Shown one piece after another: positions 63,238 through 64,000 of a stretch of 64,000 nucleotides of DNA (positions within the stretch are counted from its first letter, which is position 1; every line of letters begins with the position of its first letter). The position numbers were made by a program, and so were the translations under genes. The stretch is from CAVONV01 sp963697355. Lineage in GTDB: Bacteria > Acidobacteriota > Vicinamibacteria > Marinacidobacterales > DATDRI01. The stretch is taken from the NCBI GenBank assembly GCA_963697355.1, contig CAVONV010000004.1, positions 124,001 to 188,000 of the forward strand. The letters run 5' to 3'. Under the pieces are notes generated by a model. That model had not been told where the DNA came from. It saw nothing but the letters and a program-made list of their open reading frames with translations, and searched no databases.

Positions 63238-63711
63238 TACGCCTCGGTCCTCTCCGGCTCGACAGATGAATCAACATGAGAAGGCCGGAGATCGGGACTG
63301 CGGCATAAACCCAGGCCATCGGCAGATCGAGAGCCGGAGAGCGTGGTGACTCGTGAGGCGGACCAGAGCGAAGCCGGGATAAGATGAGCAGGAGCGAAAC
63401 GATCATGACCGACGGCTGTGGCAAAACGCCGCGCCCAGCGGCGACGAGGGGCGGAGAAGACGCTTCAAGGCCTGATCGAAGCCGAAGTGGCTCTGACGTT
63501 CCACGGCCAGCGAGGCTCCAAGCATGGAAAGCCAAATGAAACAGAAACGAGAAAGCTCTTCGCTCCAGGGATTGGGCTGCGCGAATAGATAGCGCATCAC
63601 CACTTGGGACAAAACCACGATAAAAACGATCAGCAGGAGACCGCCGGCGACGAACGTCTCGAGGGCGACGAGGTCTCGGTTCAGCTTTTGAGTGCTCCCA
63701 CCGCGATTCAT
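63237..63711 (-). CDS. dctQ: TRAP transporter small permease DctQ (several frame breaks)
   Basis: ATG 63711 gives LVALETFVAGGLLLIVFIVV and RYLFAQPNPWSEELSRFCFIW, clear DctQ. The frame then stops early (about 63403). DctQ C-terminal segments reappear in other frames (GFALVRLTSH, SPALDLPMAWVYAAVPISG, EPERTEA before a stop overlapping dctM), so at least three indels lie in about 200 bases. Probably a sequencing artefact of the window end. Confidence 0.7.
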
Positions 63712-64000
63712 TCTACAGACTTTTTCAAAGCTTGCTCGAGCCTTTCAAAAGTTCTTTGCCGTCGGATAAGCCGGCTCGACCTCTCCAGACCTTGGGGCGG
63801 ACGAGTGGGAGAATGCTTTCAAGTCGGGATGGGTTATAACCACGTTCTCTGCTTTCATCCTCTGCAAGGCTTTTTGTTCCAATTCTCGAGCCACCCGGCT
63901 CTGGTAGACCAGAGCCCCCAGACCACGACAAGGTCGTCCCGAACGGATTTGGGGCAGCGATTGATAAAAGCTTTCGTTGATGAGAAGTGTGATGGGATTG
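63708..64000 (-). CDS. dctP: TRAP transporter substrate-binding protein DctP, 3' part (partial, frame broken)
   Basis: Runs off the right edge. Pieces of the DctP C-terminus are in different frames: PITLLINESFYQSLP, SVRDDLVVV, ALVYQSRVARELEQKALQRM, ENVVITHPDLKAF, RRQRTFERLEQALKKSVE ending at 63708 and overlapping the dctQ start (ATGA). At least three frame changes. The order dctP-dctQ-dctM is the usual operon. Confidence 0.55.

Noticed and set aside
62450..63349. A 299-residue open frame on the plus strand
   Set aside because: Antisense to dctM and dctQ, highly charged and repetitive in composition, no family motif.

Overview
The window looks like chromosome of an uncultured member of the Acidobacteriota. 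The evidence is two serine/threonine kinases fused to PD40/TolB-like propeller repeats, an 806-residue ADOP-type FtsX/MacB permease, a DUF5916 outer-membrane-like protein, an LDH-like malate dehydrogenase next to sucCD, and Gram-negative envelope features (a TonB protein, signal peptides). This placement rests on gene families only; no rRNA gene is present.

Left end (1-7.8 kb): a phage or prophage remnant (a broken large terminase and an unknown structural-region protein), then a frameshifted kinase/PD40 gene, an orphan TIR-like PF10137 gene, an initiator tRNA-Met and a GGDEF-PilZ protein. 7.9-11 kb: a small membrane protein, a 67-bp tandem repeat, a TPR protein and a secreted protein. 11-22 kb is housekeeping: recG, rsmD, coaD, a remnant of icd reduced to 30 codons, mdh, sucC, sucD, ndk, a dCTP deaminase/dUTPase-like gene, a TonB protein, and a fused enoyl-CoA hydratase/3-hydroxyacyl-CoA dehydrogenase. 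23-29 kb: a GT-C-like membrane protein, a CDF metal exporter, a retropepsin-like protein and aspS.

29-35 kb is the conserved phoH-pgpH-ybeY-corC-era cluster. It is separated from recO-glyQ-glyS-mutL (47.7-53.4 kb) by about 12 kb of accessory genes: a glycosidase, a LOG-family enzyme flanked by REP-like inverted repeats, a DUF5916 protein, a large internally duplicated CPBP protease, and mgtE. 53-60 kb holds a second kinase/PD40 protein divergent from the ADOP permease, a small Cys/Gly-rich secreted protein and a GIY-YIG protein. The right end has an AbgT transporter convergent with a TRAP transporter (dctP-dctQ-dctM).

Several genes carry single-base frame breaks (terminase twice, the first kinase, phoH, and many in dctPQM). 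Some or all may be sequencing or assembly errors. The intergenic regions are rich in dispersed repeats: degenerate 7/8-bp arrays, a 217-bp hairpin-rich duplication, and GGTCAGGCCTC inverted repeats. I found no complete, obviously new multi-gene system. The best leads are the in-frame collapse of icd, the orphan TIR-like gene beside tRNA-fMet, the duplicated CPBP protease, the Cys/Gly-rich secreted protein and the repeat families.
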